From RGIG5612 sp045627365 (GTDB taxonomy: Bacteria; Bacillota; Clostridia; Lachnospirales; Lachnospiraceae): 64,000 nucleotides of DNA. The position numbers and the translations under genes were made by a program. Below, one piece after another: positions 9,374 through 18,922 of this stretch (position 1 is the stretch's first letter; each line of letters begins with the position of its first letter). Location of the stretch: assembly GCA_045627365.1 (NCBI GenBank), contig JAZQNN010000008.1, positions 1-64,000 of the forward strand, read 5' to 3'. Under the pieces are notes generated by a model. It ran no database searches, had not been told where the DNA came from, and was given only the letters and a program-made list of their open reading frames with translations.

Positions 9374-12331
9374 ATGAACGTTAATTACGAAGTAATATTT
9401 GAAAGACCAGTCGAAGATCTGGCATCTTACGCATATCTTTTAAAACATAAGAAAACGGGCGCGAGGATTTTTATTCTGTCAAATGACGATGACAATAAAG
9501 TATTTTCCATCGGCTTCAGAACTCCTCCTACAGACAGCACCGGTGTTCCTCATATCATGGAGCATTCGGTTCTGTGCGGCTCTGAAAAATATCCTGTTAA
9601 GGATCCTTTTATCGAACTTGCTAAGGGATCATTGAATACTTTCCTTAATGCGATGACTTATCCGGACAAGACGGTTTATCCGGTAGCAAGCCGTAACGAT
9701 AAAGATTTTGCCAACCTTATGGGCGTGTACATGGATGCCGTTCTTAAACCAAATATCTATGTTCATCCCGAGATATTCAAGCAGGAAGGCTGGAGCTTAA
9801 GGATTGAAGATCCGGAAGAGCCAATAACCTACAACGGCGTTGTTTACAGCGAAATGAAGGGCGCATTTTCCTCGCCTGACGGTGTTCTGGACAGAGAAGT
9901 CGTGAATTCCCTGTTCCCTGATACGCCTTACGGAGTTGAATCGGGCGGAGATCCTGAATATATCCCGGACCTTACATACGAGCAGTTCATAGACTTCCAC
10001 AAGCGTTATTATCATCCGTCCAACAGCTTTATTTACCTGTACGGCGATATGGATATCGATGAGCGTCTTACATGGCTTGATGAGGAATACTTAAGCAAAT
10101 ACGATTATCTGGCGATCGATTCTGCTATCCCGATGCAGAAAGCATTCGGGAAGACCAAAGAAACCGAAAAGTTTTACCCGATAACCGAAGAAGAGGAAGA
10201 AACAGAAAATACGTATCTTTCCTACAATATAGTCTGCGGAGATAACCTTGATCCGGAACGCTACTACGCATTCCAGATGATAGAATACGCGCTTCTGGAT
10301 ACGCAGGGCGCGCCTCTTCGCCAACGCCTTCTTGATGAAGGTATCGGCAAAGACGTTATGTCAGGATATGATACAAGCGTACTTCAGCCGTATTTCCAGA
10401 TCGGTGTCAAGAATTCAGATAAGGACAAGAAAGATCAGTTCCTTTCGATCATCAGGGAAGAGCTTCAGAAGGCTGCTGATGGAGAACTCGATAAGAAATC
10501 GCTTCTTGCATGTTTGAATTCACTCAAATTCAAGTACAGAGAAGCTGATTTTGGCGGATACCCTAAGGGACTTATTTATTGTCTGAGCAGTTTTGACAGC
10601 TGGCTTTACAGTGATACAGAGCCGCTTATGCATATCGAATCCGAGGCGACCTTCAGGTCTCTTGAAGAGAAAATCGAGACTGATTATTTTGAGAAGCTGA
10701 TAGCGGATTACCTCCTTAATGACGCTCATTCTTCGCTTGTGATCCTTTCGCCTAAGAAAGGACTTGCGGCACAGACAGAAGCCAATACCGCTGAAAAACT
10801 TGCCAAATATAAGGCAGGCTTAACACCTGAAGAAATCGAGACTCTTGTAGAAGAGACCAAGGCACTTGCAGCATATCAGGAGGAAGAAGATACAGAGGAA
10901 GCGTTGCTGTCGATCCCGCTTCTTTCACGCGAAGATATCAAGCGCGAGGCCGAAGAATACAGCAATATTGAAGAGTCTGTCGATGGAGTTCCGTTTATTT
11001 GTCATGATTATGTAACGAATGGAATAGCTTACGTTGACCTTTTCTTCGACAGCAACGACGTTTCGAAGGAAGAGCTGCCTTACTTAGGCCTTCTTAAGTC
11101 AATCGTAAGCTTCGTGGATACAGCTAATTATTCATATTCAGACCTCAATAACGAGATCAATATCGCGACCGGCGGACTTTATTTCGACAGTAATGTATTT
11201 TCATACAGGATCAAGAGAAATGAGATGAGCATCAGATCAACGCTCGGCATCCGCACGCTTTATGAGAACATTGACAAGTCATTTGACCTTATTGAGGAAG
11301 TACTTTTTACAGGCAAATACGACGACGCCAAGAGACTGTATGAGATCATAGCTGAGCTTAAGAGCAAGATGCAGGTCAATCTGATGTCTGCAGGTCACGC
11401 GGCAGCTGCAGGAAGAGCTAATTCATACTATTCAGAGGTTTCTGCGCTTAAAGAAGAGATCAACGGGATCGAGTTTTATAAATTCGTTGAGAATCTGGAG
11501 CATAATTTCGATGCTGAAAAAGACAAGCTTATCGCAAATACCAATGCTCTTATGAACAGGATAATCGCAGGCGACAATCTTATCGTAAGCTGCACGGCAG
11601 ACAAGAAAGGCTGTGATGCAGTTGCCAAGAGGCTTTCAGCTTTCAAGAAGAAGCTCGATGAATTTTCAGTGGCTAATAATGCACTGCCTTCAGGCATTCC
11701 GGCAATCGATCGAAGGTTCGATTTCTATGGAAAAGGCCTTAAATTAGTGCAGAAGAACGAGGCGTTCAAGACCTCGGGAGCTGTAAATTATATTGCAAGA
11801 GCCGGACAATATATCGATGACGGTAATGACTATTCAGGCGCCGTTAATGTTTTCCATACGATCATGAGATATGGATATATGTGGTTCAATATCCGTGTTC
11901 AGGGCGGTGCTTACGGATGCATGTGCAACAGTTCAGTAAACGGAGACAGCTTCTACGTAACCTACAGAGACCCGAATATCGCAAGAAGCAATGATGTATT
12001 TGAAGGAATCGCTGATTATCTGGATGAATTTGATGCCGATGAAAGAGAAATGACCAAGTATGTGATCGGCACGATGAGCACGGTGGATCAGCCTCTTTCA
12101 CCGCAGGGCAAGGGCGCAAGAGACATGGGAGCTTACTTTTCCGGGCTGGATGTCTGCGATATCCAAAAATCGCGTGAGCAGATCATCGACTGCACAGTTG
12201 AAGATATCAAGGCACTCGCTTCCGGCGTAAGACGCTCCATGAAGGCGGGTAATATCGCATGCGTCGGATGTGAAAGCAAAATTGAAGAAGACAAAGCATT
12301 ATTTAAGACGGTAAGGAACCTTTTTGAGTAA
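9374..12331 (+). CDS. M16C metallopeptidase (presequence protease-like)
   Basis: Large zinc peptidase of 985 residues, in the range of the PreP/falcilysin family. The inverted zinc motif HxxEH is HIMEH at residues 60-64, followed by SVLCGSEKYPVKDPF, typical of M16C. The third zinc ligand is probably in VVYSEMKGAFSSP. The family degrades unfolded peptides inside a closed chamber. No signal peptide is visible, so it is probably cytoplasmic. It starts 12 nt after the preceding gene and overlaps era by 8 nt when the TTG start of era is used. Confidence 0.93.
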   Translation: MNVNYEVIFERPVEDLASYAYLLKHKKTGARIFILSNDDDNKVFSIGFRTPPTDSTGVPHIMEHSVLCGSEKYPVKDPFIELAKGSLNTFLNAMTYPDKTVYPVASRNDKDFANLMGVYMDAVLKPNIYVHPEIFKQEGWSLRIEDPEEPITYNGVVYSEMKGAFSSPDGVLDREVVNSLFPDTPYGVESGGDPEYIPDLTYEQFIDFHKRYYHPSNSFIYLYGDMDIDERLTWLDEEYLSKYDYLAIDSAIPMQKAFGKTKETEKFYPITEEEEETENTYLSYNIVCGDNLDPERYYAFQMIEYALLDTQGAPLRQRLLDEGIGKDVMSGYDTSVLQPYFQIGVKNSDKDKKDQFLSIIREELQKAADGELDKKSLLACLNSLKFKYREADFGGYPKGLIYCLSSFDSWLYSDTEPLMHIESEATFRSLEEKIETDYFEKLIADYLLNDAHSSLVILSPKKGLAAQTEANTAEKLAKYKAGLTPEEIETLVEETKALAAYQEEEDTEEALLSIPLLSREDIKREAEEYSNIEESVDGVPFICHDYVTNGIAYVDLFFDSNDVSKEELPYLGLLKSIVSFVDTANYSYSDLNNEINIATGGLYFDSNVFSYRIKRNEMSIRSTLGIRTLYENIDKSFDLIEEVLFTGKYDDAKRLYEIIAELKSKMQVNLMSAGHAAAAGRANSYYSEVSALKEEINGIEFYKFVENLEHNFDAEKDKLIANTNALMNRIIAGDNLIVSCTADKKGCDAVAKRLSAFKKKLDEFSVANNALPSGIPAIDRRFDFYGKGLKLVQKNEAFKTSGAVNYIARAGQYIDDGNDYSGAVNVFHTIMRYGYMWFNIRVQGGAYGCMCNSSVNGDSFYVTYRDPNIARSNDVFEGIADYLDEFDADEREMTKYVIGTMSTVDQPLSPQGKGARDMGAYFSGLDVCDIQKSREQIIDCTVEDIKALASGVRRSMKAGNIACVGCESKIEEDKALFKTVRNLFE

Positions 12332-13250
12332 TATGGATAATGAGAATATCAAATCAGGATATGTAGCAATTATCGGAAGGCCTAATGTCGGCAAATCGAC
12401 TCTGATGAACCGCATCATCGGACAGAAGATATCGATCACATCCAATAAACCGCAGACGACCAGAAATAAGATCCTGACGGTTTACACAGATGAGCGCGGT
12501 CAGATCGTTTTTTACGATACTCCGGGCATCAATAAGGCCAAAAATAAGCTTGGCGAATATATGCTGACATCCGCGCTCAGTTCGATCGCTGACGCCGATG
12601 TTGTAATGTGGCTTGTTGAGCCGAGCAATTTTATCGGAAAAGGCGAGCAATATATCATGGAAGAACTGAAGAAGGTGGATATTCCGGTATTGCTTGTTAT
12701 GAACAAGATCGATTCGGTCGAGCATGATGATGTTTTCGGATTCATCGATACATATCGTAAAGCATATGATTTTGACGAGATCATTCCGATCTCCGCACGT
12801 GCCGGCACAAATGTTGACGAGCTTATGGAGTGTATTTATAAGTATCTTCCTTACGGACCGATGTATTACGACGAAGATACGCTCACAGATCAGCCGATGA
12901 AGCAGATAGTTGCCGAGGTGATCAGAGAGAAAGCTCTTTACTGCCTTGATAATGAAGTGCCTCACGGTATTGCTGTTGTGATCGATACATATCATGAACG
13001 CAAAGCCGCTGACGGACGCGACATTGTTGATATTGAGGCAACGATCATTTGCGAAAAAGAATCACACAAGGGCATAATTATCGGCAAAGGCGGCGCGATG
13101 CTTAAGAAGATCGGACAGCAGTCCCGCTATGATATCGAGCACCAGATCGAAATGTCAGTAAACCTCAAATTATGGGTAAAGGTGCGCAAGGAATGGCGCG
13201 ATTCTGACACGCAGCTTAAGAATTTCGGATACGATAAGAAGAATATATGA
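12324..13250 (+). CDS. era: GTPase Era
   Basis: Ras-like GTPase that binds the 3' end of 16S rRNA during small-subunit maturation. The G1 loop GRPNVGKST lies near residues 18-26, followed by the effector segment NKPQTTRNKI, DTPGI and NKID, with a C-terminal KH domain (GIIIGKGGAMLKKIG). The start is TTG 12324, which sits 6 nt after AAGGA; ATG 12333 is possible but is 15 nt from that site. The final ATGA overlaps the start of recO. Confidence 0.97.
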   Translation: MSNMDNENIKSGYVAIIGRPNVGKSTLMNRIIGQKISITSNKPQTTRNKILTVYTDERGQIVFYDTPGINKAKNKLGEYMLTSALSSIADADVVMWLVEPSNFIGKGEQYIMEELKKVDIPVLLVMNKIDSVEHDDVFGFIDTYRKAYDFDEIIPISARAGTNVDELMECIYKYLPYGPMYYDEDTLTDQPMKQIVAEVIREKALYCLDNEVPHGIAVVIDTYHERKAADGRDIVDIEATIICEKESHKGIIIGKGGAMLKKIGQQSRYDIEHQIEMSVNLKLWVKVRKEWRDSDTQLKNFGYDKKNI

Positions 13251-13924
13251 ACGAAGTTACAGCCACCGGCATAGTACTTGCAAGTGGACCGATCGGTGAA
13301 TATGACAGGAGAGTGGAACTTCTGACCGGTGAGATGGGAAGGATCAGCGCGTTTGCGCGCGGAGCAAGAAGACCATCGTCATCACTTGTGGCTGTCAGCC
13401 GGGTCTTTGCATTCGGAACGTTCAAACTTATTCAGGGACGTGAGTCATATTCGCTAAGTTCTGCACAGATAACAAATTATTTTACCGAGTTATCCGCGGA
13501 CTTTGAACTGTCGTGCTACGGATCGTATTTTCTGGAACTTGCCAGGTATTTTTCAAGAGAAAATATGGAAGCCAGGGAATCTTTGAACCTTTTGTATTTG
13601 TCTCTTAGGGCACTTTCACGTGAGATTGCAGACAATCGTCTCATAAGAGCCGTTTACGAGCTCAGAACGCTTGAAATAAACGGCATTTGCCCCTCAATTG
13701 ATAAATTGCGCCTCGGAGAAGGAAGGTTCGGATTTGGGGCATCTATGAGCGCGGCAGCGTCATATGCATACGAATATGTTATTTCTTCACCGGTTGAAAA
13801 AGTGCTTAGTTTTTCGCTGAAAGAGGAAGCGCTCGTCGAATTTGCCTCTGTCTGCAAAAGACTTGTAAAAATGTTGACGGATAAGCAATTTAATTCGCTG
13901 ATTCTGCTTGAATCATTTGAGTGA
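13247..13924 (+). CDS. recO: DNA repair protein RecO
   Basis: Recombination mediator that helps load RecA on SSB-coated single-stranded DNA and acts with RecF and RecR. The OB-fold N-terminus (TATGIVLASGPIGEYDRRVELLTGEMGRI) and the ARGARRPSS segment are characteristic. At 225 residues it is slightly short, and the Cys4 zinc motif common in RecO is reduced. The start codon overlaps the era stop (ATGA); era-recO is a conserved pair. Confidence 0.93.
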   Translation: MNEVTATGIVLASGPIGEYDRRVELLTGEMGRISAFARGARRPSSSLVAVSRVFAFGTFKLIQGRESYSLSSAQITNYFTELSADFELSCYGSYFLELARYFSRENMEARESLNLLYLSLRALSREIADNRLIRAVYELRTLEINGICPSIDKLRLGEGRFGFGASMSAAASYAYEYVISSPVEKVLSFSLKEEALVEFASVCKRLVKMLTDKQFNSLILLESFE

Positions 13925-13973
13925 ATAGTATAAACTACTGTTTTATAAAATTTCTAAAAAGGAAGTAAATGTC

Positions 13974-15392
13974 ATGACTGAAAAAACAATGGACAAGATT
14001 GTAGGCCTGTGTAAGAACAGGGGTTTTATTTATCCCGGTTCAGAGATTTACGGAGGTCTTTCCAATACATGGGACTACGGCCCACTGGGTGTAGAACTCA
14101 AGAATAACGTTAAAAAAGCATGGTGGCAGAAGTTCGTTCAGGAAAGCCCGTACAATGTAGGCCTTGACTGCGCGATCCTTATGAATCCGAAGACATGGGA
14201 AGCATCCGGACATATCGGAAGTTTCTCGGATCCTCTTATGGACTGCCGTGAGTGCCACGAGCGCTTTCGTGCCGACAAGGTGATCGAAGATTTTGCTGCT
14301 GCAAACGGCATCACTCTTGACGGCTCAGTTGACGGCTGGTCAGATGAGAAAATGGAGCAGTTCATCAAGGATAATCAGGTTCCGTGCCCATCATGCGGAA
14401 AGTCTGATTTTACGCCTATCAGACATTTCAATCTTATGTTCAAGACCTTCCAGGGCGTAACAGAAGACGCAACAAGTATCGTATATCTTCGTCCTGAGAC
14501 AGCACAGGGTATCTTCGTTAACTTTAAGAATGTTCAGAGAACTTCAAGAAAAAAGATCCCGTTCGGTATCTGTCAGATAGGTAAATCATTCAGAAACGAG
14601 ATCACACCGGGCAACTTCACATTCCGTACACGTGAATTTGAACAGATGGAACTGGAATTCTTCTGCGAGCCTGATACAGATCTTGAGTGGTTCGAATATT
14701 GGGTAAATTACTGCAAGAAGTGGCTTCTTGATCTCGGTATCAAAGAGTCTGAACTTCGTCTTCGTGCTCATGATAAGGAAGAGCTTTCATTCTATTCCAA
14801 GGCTACGACAGACTTTGAGTTCACATTCCCGTTTGGCTGGGGCGAGCTTTGGGGCGTTGCCGACAGAACGAATTACGACCTTACTCAGCATCAGACATTC
14901 TCCGGAGAGGCAATGGATTACTTCGATGATGAGAAGGGCATCAAGTACATTCCTTACGTTGTTGAGCCGTCACTTGGCGCAGACCGTGTAACTCTTGCAT
15001 TCCTTTGCTCGGCATACGAAGAGGAGAATCTCGGCAGTGAGGACAAACCTGATGTCAGAGTCGTTTTGAAGCTTCATCCGGCCCTTGCTCCTGTTAAGAT
15101 CGCTGTTCTTCCTCTTTCCAAGAAGCTTACCGAGAAAGGTGAAGAGATTTATGCACAGCTTTCCAAGAAATATGTCTGCGATTTTGATGACCGTGGATCT
15201 ATCGGAAAGAGATATCGCCGTCAGGATGAGGTCGGCACACCGTACTGCATTACAGTTGACTTCCAGACTGTTGGTGATGATAAGACTGAAGCAGATGGCT
15301 GCGTTACTATCCGTGAGCGTGATTCAATGGAGCAGGTACGAATTCCGATCGCTGAACTTGATTCATTCTTCGCAGGAAAATTCGAGTTCTGA
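13974..15392 (+). CDS. glyS: Glycyl-tRNA synthetase, single-chain (dimeric) type
   Basis: Class II synthetase charging tRNA-Gly. At 472 residues it is the alpha2 form, not the alpha2beta2 GlyQ/GlyS form. Motifs are RGFIYPGSEIYGGLSNTWDYGPLG at the start, motif 2 FRNEITPGNFTFRTREFEQMELEFF and the C-terminal anticodon-binding domain. A Cys-rich insertion (CRECHERF and CPSCGKSDF) may bind zinc. There is no T-box leader: only 49 nt separate it from recO. Confidence 0.97.
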   Translation: MTEKTMDKIVGLCKNRGFIYPGSEIYGGLSNTWDYGPLGVELKNNVKKAWWQKFVQESPYNVGLDCAILMNPKTWEASGHIGSFSDPLMDCRECHERFRADKVIEDFAAANGITLDGSVDGWSDEKMEQFIKDNQVPCPSCGKSDFTPIRHFNLMFKTFQGVTEDATSIVYLRPETAQGIFVNFKNVQRTSRKKIPFGICQIGKSFRNEITPGNFTFRTREFEQMELEFFCEPDTDLEWFEYWVNYCKKWLLDLGIKESELRLRAHDKEELSFYSKATTDFEFTFPFGWGELWGVADRTNYDLTQHQTFSGEAMDYFDDEKGIKYIPYVVEPSLGADRVTLAFLCSAYEEENLGSEDKPDVRVVLKLHPALAPVKIAVLPLSKKLTEKGEEIYAQLSKKYVCDFDDRGSIGKRYRRQDEVGTPYCITVDFQTVGDDKTEADGCVTIRERDSMEQVRIPIAELDSFFAGKFEF

Positions 15393-15416
15393 GAATAACG
15401 TCATTTTAACATATCC

Positions 15417-15444
15417 GGCCGGTCCTTTTGGGACCGGCCTTTTA
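15417..15444 (+). terminator. Rho-independent terminator after glyS
   Basis: Perfect 9-bp stem GGCCGGTCC / GGACCGGCC with a TTTTG loop and a short T run. Confidence 0.93.
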
Positions 15445-15622
15445 TATAGCTTTATTTGATCTGTCAATTGACAAAAAGCCTATAAAATAGACATTTTTAG
15501 GGCTTTTTTCGGCAAAAATTAACTTCACTTTTTAGACACAAAATGTTAAAATAAACTCAAAGTTGGCTTTGAAATGTCAAGGCCGATAATTGATCCGCGA
15601 ATACTTAAGGAAGGAGTCAGTT

Positions 15623-16135
15623 GTGTTTAATATCGGTGATTTGATAGTATATGGTACTACCGGTGTTTGCAGGGTGATCGAAATTGGCAAGCCTGCTTTA
15701 TCCGGTGTCAATGACGGGAAAGACTACTATACTTTATCACCTTATTATCAGGCGGGAAGCCGTATATTTACTCCTTGCGACAATGACCGCATCGTTATGA
15801 GACCGATCATCAGTCGCAATGAGGCAGAGCAACTGATCAACAGCCTTGAGGAAATTGATTATCTTACAGTAACTGACGAGAAGCAACGAGAGAATACATA
15901 TAAAGATACGATCAAATCCTGTGATCTGAGGTCGTTTGTGAGTATTCTGAAGACGATATACAAGCGAAAGACGCAAAGGATCGCCGAAGGCAAGAAGGTC
16001 ACGGCCAGTGATGAGAAGTATTTCAATCTTGCTGAGGATAAGCTTTCCGGAGAACTTGCAATAGTTCTTGAACAGCCCAAAGAGATGATCAAAGAACATC
16101 TGATCAGCAAGGTTAAACTGATAGTAAATCTGTAA
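15623..16135 (+). CDS. CarD-family transcriptional regulator
   Basis: A 170-residue protein with a CarD/TRCF-type RNA polymerase interaction domain at the start (FNIGDLIVYGTTGVCRVIEI) and a helical C-terminal domain rich in Lys and Arg. CarD proteins bind the polymerase beta subunit and stabilise open promoter complexes. The start is GTG 15623, set by AAGGAG at 15611-15616; the longer reading frame from 15590 has no ribosome binding site. It is monocistronic between two terminators and is preceded by about 180 bp of AT-rich DNA in which I could not fix a convincing promoter. Confidence 0.88.
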   Translation: MFNIGDLIVYGTTGVCRVIEIGKPALSGVNDGKDYYTLSPYYQAGSRIFTPCDNDRIVMRPIISRNEAEQLINSLEEIDYLTVTDEKQRENTYKDTIKSCDLRSFVSILKTIYKRKTQRIAEGKKVTASDEKYFNLAEDKLSGELAIVLEQPKEMIKEHLISKVKLIVNL

Positions 16136-16139
16136 AAGT

Positions 16140-16167
16140 AAAGACCGCAGAAAGCGGTCTTTTTTTG
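16140..16167. terminator. Shared terminator between carD-like gene and his operon
   Basis: Stem AAGACCGC / GCGGTCTT at 16141-16161 with T7 on the plus side and A-rich sequence on the other. It lies between convergent genes and probably stops transcription in both directions. Confidence 0.85.
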
Positions 16168-16173
16168 TGCTAT

Positions 16174-16968
16174 TTATATCTCTTCTTTGAAGTCTTGGAA
16201 TCGTGCAGTTATAATGCCTGTCTCATGCGCATCACTTGACAGGACAAATCGCCCTCCGCGGGATCTGATGTATTCGCGGATGTCGGAGGCAGGGTAGGGC
16301 TCGCGGGATTTTCCTCGGGCGACTTGACTTGTGTTAATCTCAAAAGGTTTATTAAATGGTATCAGTTTATCAACGGCTGCTTTCCAGGCATTTATGTAGC
16401 GGGGATCCTTCGGATCGAAGAAACGGTTGCCCTGATTGAATTTGGCAAACAAGTCGAAATGTCCGATCAGATCAGCACTTGTTTTCCTGATAACATCAGA
16501 AACAGTCTTGAAATACTCACCGGCAAATGCATACACGTCGCCGTCAAAATATTCACTGATGATCCTTTTGAATTCTTCCGCAGACTCGTCGACCCCGACA
16601 TATATTGTCTCACCGTTTTTCTCTATTGCGAGGTAGTGAACTGATCCGATCCTGTAATCAAGGTCAGCCTCAGGCTCTTCAGAATAGTAGTCCATCTCAT
16701 GAGCACAGAATATGTCGATTATACCCGCATATGCCTTTTTTAGGGCGTTTACGGCGCTCACATAGTCATTCAGGCTTCCTTCTTTTATGCAATATCTCTG
16801 ATCAAATTCTGTGAAAGAGTGATCCGAGATGCCGATCGCATCAAGGCCGAGCTCTATGGCGCGAAGGACCATTTCCTCCGGGGTGAAATCTCCGTCGCTG
16901 AATAGGGTATGCGTGTGAAAATCAAATCTGTATTCTTTTGGATCTTTCAAATAATCCTGCGCTTTCAA
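16174..16968 (-). CDS. hisK: PHP-domain histidinol-phosphatase
   Basis: Last gene of the his operon, 264 residues. The N-terminal metal motif DFHTHTLFSDG and the GISDHSF block mark a PHP phosphoesterase of the HisK type, which removes phosphate from histidinol phosphate using a polynuclear metal site. A later DLIGHFDLFAKF motif and the SSDAHE segment supply further metal ligands. The start is TTG, overlapping the hisIE stop as TTGA, with AGGAG about 10 nt upstream. Its place in the operon supports a role in histidine synthesis. Confidence 0.92.
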   Translation of the reverse strand: MKAQDYLKDPKEYRFDFHTHTLFSDGDFTPEEMVLRAIELGLDAIGISDHSFTEFDQRYCIKEGSLNDYVSAVNALKKAYAGIIDIFCAHEMDYYSEEPEADLDYRIGSVHYLAIEKNGETIYVGVDESAEEFKRIISEYFDGDVYAFAGEYFKTVSDVIRKTSADLIGHFDLFAKFNQGNRFFDPKDPRYINAWKAAVDKLIPFNKPFEINTSQVARGKSREPYPASDIREYIRSRGGRFVLSSDAHETGIITARFQDFKEEI

Positions 16969-17615
16969 GACGTCATCTTCTCCTGTTTAACTTTCTTGTC
17001 GATAACGTGACGGCCTGCGAGTTCGTTGTGAATATCTTCAAGTGATATACCTGCCTCGATCATTAATACCATTGTGTGATAAGCCAGATCGGCGATCTCA
17101 TAAATGGTTTCCTTCTTATCTTCGGCTTTGGCAGCGATAATTACCTCGGTGGATTCTTCGCCTATTTTCTTGAGGATCTTATCAAGACCTTTTTCAAAAA
17201 GGTATGTTGTATAAGAGCCTTCCTTCGGATCGGTCTTTCTTCCTTCGATCAGTTCAAGAAGCCCCTGATATGTGAATTCATGAAGAGTGTCGCTTTCCCA
17301 AAGAGTATTTTCAAAACAGGATGTCGTTCCGAGATGGCATGCAGGTCCGTCAGGCTCTACCTTGACAACAAGAGCGTCTTTGTCGCAGTCGGCGGTAATA
17401 GATACGATGTGCTGATAGTTACCGCTGGTTTCGCCCTTGAGCCAGAGCTCATTTCTTGAACGGCTCCAGAAACACGTGAGGCCTTTCTCCATTGAGATAT
17501 TAAGGCTTTCCCTGTTCATGTAGGCAAGAGTAAGGACCTTTTGAGTTTTAGCGTCAACAACTATTGCGGGGATCAGCCCTTTTTCATCAAATTTAAGTTC
17601 GTCTATGTTAATCAT
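16965..17615 (-). CDS. hisIE: Bifunctional phosphoribosyl-AMP cyclohydrolase / phosphoribosyl-ATP pyrophosphatase
   Basis: Fused enzyme of 216 residues for the second and third steps of histidine synthesis. The N-terminal HisI domain shows LTLAYMN, WSRSRNELWLKG and the zinc residues in ITADCD and CHLG. The C-terminal HisE domain begins near residue 110 and shows KKIGEESTEVIIAAKA. I take ATG 17615 (MINIDELKF), preceded by GAAGGA; an upstream ATG at 17639 would extend it by 8 residues without a clear ribosome binding site. Confidence 0.97.
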   Translation of the reverse strand: MINIDELKFDEKGLIPAIVVDAKTQKVLTLAYMNRESLNISMEKGLTCFWSRSRNELWLKGETSGNYQHIVSITADCDKDALVVKVEPDGPACHLGTTSCFENTLWESDTLHEFTYQGLLELIEGRKTDPKEGSYTTYLFEKGLDKILKKIGEESTEVIIAAKAEDKKETIYEIADLAYHTMVLMIEAGISLEDIHNELAGRHVIDKKVKQEKMTS

Positions 17616-17665
17616 TTTCTTTGTTCCTTCACGGAACATCCTTTCTAATAATATCTCGGTTAAAC

Positions 17666-18379
17666 TTATTCAGCTATTTTAATTGCTTCATTAAGATCTA
17701 TTGCGCCGGTGTAGTAAGCTTTGCCGATGATAGCGGCATAAAGGTCCATTTCACGCAGTGCCTTGACATCGGCGATAGAGGAGACACCACCGGATGCGGT
17801 TATATTTATATTGAACCTGGCCGACAGCTCTTTGTAAAGCTCTCTGTTGGTCCCTATCATTGCACCGTCTTTGGAAATATCGGTACAGATTATTGTCTTT
17901 ACTCCGATTTCTTCCATTCTGCGGCAAAAATCAAACGCGTCTAACTCGGATTTCTCAAGCCAGCCTTTGATGGCGACAAAGCCATCCTTGATATCGACGC
18001 CGACTGCGATCCTTTCAGCGTATTTACCGATCGCTTCGGAAAGAAATGCAGGGTCATTAACTGCAGCGGTTCCTAAGATCACGCGGTCAATTCCGGCATC
18101 AAGATATCTTTCAACGATATCCATGCTGCGAATGCCGCCGCCTATTTCACAGAATAAGCCGCTTTGCCTTTTAATATCCAAGACTGTATCAATATTCGGC
18201 GTATCGCCGTCCCTTGCACCTTCCAGGTCCACGATATGTATGGCTTTGGCTCCTTTAGCGGCAAAATCCATTGCAATCTCGGCAGGACGATCCGAATAAA
18301 CTGTCATTTGGTTGTAATCACCCTTGAAGAGCCGCACGGCTTTGCCGCCTACAAGGTCGATCGCCGGAAAAATAATCAT
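17666..18379 (-). CDS. hisA: Phosphoribosylformimino-5-aminoimidazole carboxamide ribotide isomerase
   Basis: TIM-barrel isomerase of histidine synthesis (ProFAR to PRFAR), 237 residues. The start MIIFPAIDLVGGKAVRLFKGDY, the phosphate-binding GGGIRS and ASGGVSS loops and the catalytic Asp in PAIDL and CTDISKDG are all present. In most operons hisH comes before and hisF after this gene; neither is present here, and two small membrane protein genes lie directly upstream. Confidence 0.98.
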   Translation of the reverse strand: MIIFPAIDLVGGKAVRLFKGDYNQMTVYSDRPAEIAMDFAAKGAKAIHIVDLEGARDGDTPNIDTVLDIKRQSGLFCEIGGGIRSMDIVERYLDAGIDRVILGTAAVNDPAFLSEAIGKYAERIAVGVDIKDGFVAIKGWLEKSELDAFDFCRRMEEIGVKTIICTDISKDGAMIGTNRELYKELSARFNINITASGGVSSIADVKALREMDLYAAIIGKAYYTGAIDLNEAIKIAE

Positions 18380-18392
18380 AAAAAATCTCCAA

Positions 18393-18707
18393 TTAAAATA
18401 TCAATATGTCCTGTATCAATAGCCCTGTGCAGTATGAAGCAACATTTGCTCCTAGAACCACAAGGAAGAGCTTAAGCGAGCCATTAAATGCGCGGGCATA
18501 GATCAAGTATTCGACCGCAACCACCGCTGCCTCAAGGATGTAGATCACGAACATCTTTGGACGTGTTAAGGCTACGATCGCATTCAGCGTAACATTTGTT
18601 GCCACATTAGCAAGAATTACCAGTACTATTTCGTTCCACTTGCGATAGCCGAAAATCAAAAATATGGCAAGCTCGATTATTACTGTAAAAACACAGGCAA
18701 GAACCAT
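18393..18707 (-). CDS. Small polytopic membrane protein of unknown function
   Basis: 104-residue hydrophobic protein with about four predicted transmembrane helices (VLACVFTVIIELAIFLIF, IVLVILANVATNVTLNAIV, MFVIYILEAAVVAVEYLIY, LFLVVLGANVASYCTGLLI). I do not recognise a family. The start is ATG 18707, whose A is shared with the stop of the gene before it (TAATG), so translation is probably coupled. A longer frame to 18809 lies inside the upstream gene. It is one of three membrane genes placed between hisB and hisA. Confidence 0.78.
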   Translation of the reverse strand: MVLACVFTVIIELAIFLIFGYRKWNEIVLVILANVATNVTLNAIVALTRPKMFVIYILEAAVVAVEYLIYARAFNGSLKLFLVVLGANVASYCTGLLIQDILIF

Positions 18708-18922
18708 TATTTGTTCCCGTTTGCGCGTTTTTTCTTGCCGGTAAATACGATGATCAGAATAATTCCCGGAACTACAAAGATCAGTACTAACAAAGCTATG
18801 ATTATCCAAAGAATAAGTGACAGCCCGCCGCGTGCCGGAAATGAAACCACATCAGCATAAACAGGCATGATTGTTATTAACATTGCAAAAGCAAAAGCGA
18901 TAAAAGGTGCTATTTTTTTCAT
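18707..18922 (-). CDS. Small secreted or membrane protein of unknown function
   Basis: 71-residue protein. It has an N-terminal signal-like segment (MKKIAPFIAFAFAMLITIM then PVYADVV, possible cleavage after YA), a short extracellular stretch, one strong transmembrane helix (ILWIIIALLVLIFVVPGIIL) and a basic tail (KKKRANGNK). The start ATG overlaps the stop of the MFS gene (ATGA), and its stop overlaps the next start (TAATG). No family is recognised; the tight coupling suggests it acts with its two membrane neighbours. Confidence 0.75.
   Translation of the reverse strand: MKKIAPFIAFAFAMLITIMPVYADVVSFPARGGLSLILWIIIALLVLIFVVPGIILIIVFTGKKKRANGNK

Noticed and set aside
12354..12995. 213-codon open frame antisense to era
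   Set aside because: Long only because of codon bias in era; no ribosome binding site, no recognisable protein.
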